64,000 nt of DNA from Candidatus Rifleibacteriota bacterium (GTDB lineage: Bacteria > Muiribacteriota > Ozemobacteria > Ozemobacterales > Ozemobacteraceae), in assembly GCA_015232575.1 (NCBI GenBank), contig JADFZL010000005.1, positions 323,624 to 387,623 of the forward strand, written 5' to 3'. The notes beneath the pieces are model-generated. The model did no database searches, had not been told where the DNA came from, and saw only the letters and a program-made list of their open reading frames with translations. Both the position numbers and the translations under genes were made by a program. This document shows positions 63,394 through 64,000 of the stretch, in pieces (the first letter of the stretch is position 1; each line of letters opens with the position of its first letter).

Positions 63394-63999
63394 TTAGTGA
63401 TTCCTCAACAAAGGAATATCACCAAACATCGGAGGAAAAATCTTCCTATGAATTTCTCCCGAAATTTGGAAAAAAAAGAACAATAAAATGTAGGCTAGCG
63501 CTAGGTTTATTAATTCCCGAAAGATCCCTTGGAATATCTTCGTTTTTCCATCGGAATCTTTTTCATTTTTGAGAATGTTGCTAATATTTGCCATACAATA
63601 CCAAAAAGCATGTATTGCAGACCAAAGGAAAAAATAGCAGAATACCAATGTGGAGAACATGCCTTCCTTAAAATCTGGTCCATGTGGAAAAATCAATTCA
63701 TTCGAAATCAAGTTGCCATTATATAGAATAAACAAAGCTGGAATAATTAAAAATGGCGAAATTGTATTTAGTTTTGCTGCTTCTATCTTTTCGATCGGTA
63801 TTTCCTGAGAACATTTTGGGCACACTTTCAGATGGGCTTCTTCCGTAGAAGTTTTTTTGTTTTCTGCTTTTTGTTGAGTTTCGTCCAGGGAAAGCAATAT
63901 CCTCTTTCCACACTTTGTACAGGTAAAAGAAAACTTGACCCATTTTAAAATATATAAAACAAGAAATGGGAGAATAGGAGACGAAATCCAAATAGTCAA
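63394..63999 (-). CDS. Membrane protein with zinc ribbon (5' end possibly beyond the window)
   Basis: At least 201 residues, ending in TAA at 63394-63396. The frame is open to the window edge, so the true start may lie outside. Order of features: a hydrophobic segment (~5-20), a four-Cys zinc ribbon split by a Lys/Glu-rich loop (CTKCGK ... CPKCSQ, ~27-66), and three more hydrophobic segments (~82-95, ~112-135, ~165-182). This resembles small zinc-ribbon membrane proteins of unknown role. No enzymatic motif is seen. Confidence 0.7.
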   Translation of the reverse strand: MTIWISSPILPFLVLYILKWVKFSFTCTKCGKRILLSLDETQQKAENKKTSTEEAHLKVCPKCSQEIPIEKIEAAKLNTISPFLIIPALFILYNGNLISNELIFPHGPDFKEGMFSTLVFCYFFLWSAIHAFWYCMANISNILKNEKDSDGKTKIFQGIFRELINLALAYILLFFFFQISGEIHRKIFPPMFGDIPLLRNH

Positions 64000-64000
64000 A

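Noticed and set aside
1..64000. tRNA or rRNA genes
   Set aside because: No cloverleaf-like segments with a GTTCRANNC arm or rRNA signature strings were noticed on either strand by eye.

Overview
The window looks like a chromosomal segment of an AT-rich, diderm (outer-membrane-bearing) bacterium. Evidence for an outer membrane is an SLH-domain porin (40215-42035), an LPS-heptose type enzyme fusion (24444-26042), and several proteins ending in a C-terminal Phe after predicted beta strands. Ribosome binding sites are strong (GGAGG). ATG, GTG and TTG starts are all used, and TAA, TAG and TGA all act as stops. The SLH-porin, the large number of exported proteins of unknown function and the HD-GYP/GAF signalling genes suggest a deep-branching lineage such as Candidatus Riflebacteria or a similar candidate phylum. 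That placement is an inference; no rRNA gene is present to test it.

Left part (1-31 kb): mostly single genes for exported proteins, many unrecognised, separated by long spacers. It holds an exported aldo/keto reductase, a polysaccharide deacetylase, a 979-residue protein with a degenerate methyltransferase-like fold, a protein-glutaminase-like Cys-His-Asp enzyme, two zinc peptidases (HExxH and M49-like), an AAA-ATPase/PD-(D/E)XK protein, an isoaspartyl peptidase, an eight-repeat protein, a 5'-nucleotidase-like pseudoenzyme fused to a possible beta-barrel, and three Gly/Ala-rich exported proteins (425, 25969 and 27443). The spacers at 3.9-4.2 kb and 10-14 kb are gene graveyards: remnants of a transposase, a peptidase C26, a second AAA-ATPase/PD-(D/E)XK protein and the tail of the eight-repeat protein can be read there.

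Middle (30-51 kb): housekeeping and signalling. Minus-strand genes include recJ, a HAMP-GAF-GAF-HD-GYP c-di-GMP phosphodiesterase and a membrane protein, which overlap by 4 bp each, followed by a ComFB-domain protein and a DGC-domain protein. The SLH porin has a near-consensus promoter and a long structured leader. A translationally coupled pair of a Cys-rich zinc-ribbon-like protein and a radical SAM/SPASM enzyme (42936-44719) is the best candidate for an undescribed system. A minus-strand cluster (44.9-50.9 kb) encodes a class III nucleotidyl cyclase, an RNA uridine methyltransferase, a receiver-PAS-histidine kinase and an FHA protein.

Right part (51-64 kb): envelope genes (MurJ, an ArnT-like glycosyltransferase, a LysM protein, a penicillin-binding transpeptidase, MurQ), a secreted GH57 glycosidase, a clearly decayed subtilisin gene, and a membrane zinc-ribbon protein cut by the window edge. 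Between GH57 and murQ lies a striking GC-rich 77-bp unit repeated twice in tandem, each copy carrying three hairpins. Several dispersed palindromic repeats occur in the spacers. No tRNA, rRNA, CRISPR array or intact insertion sequence was seen.
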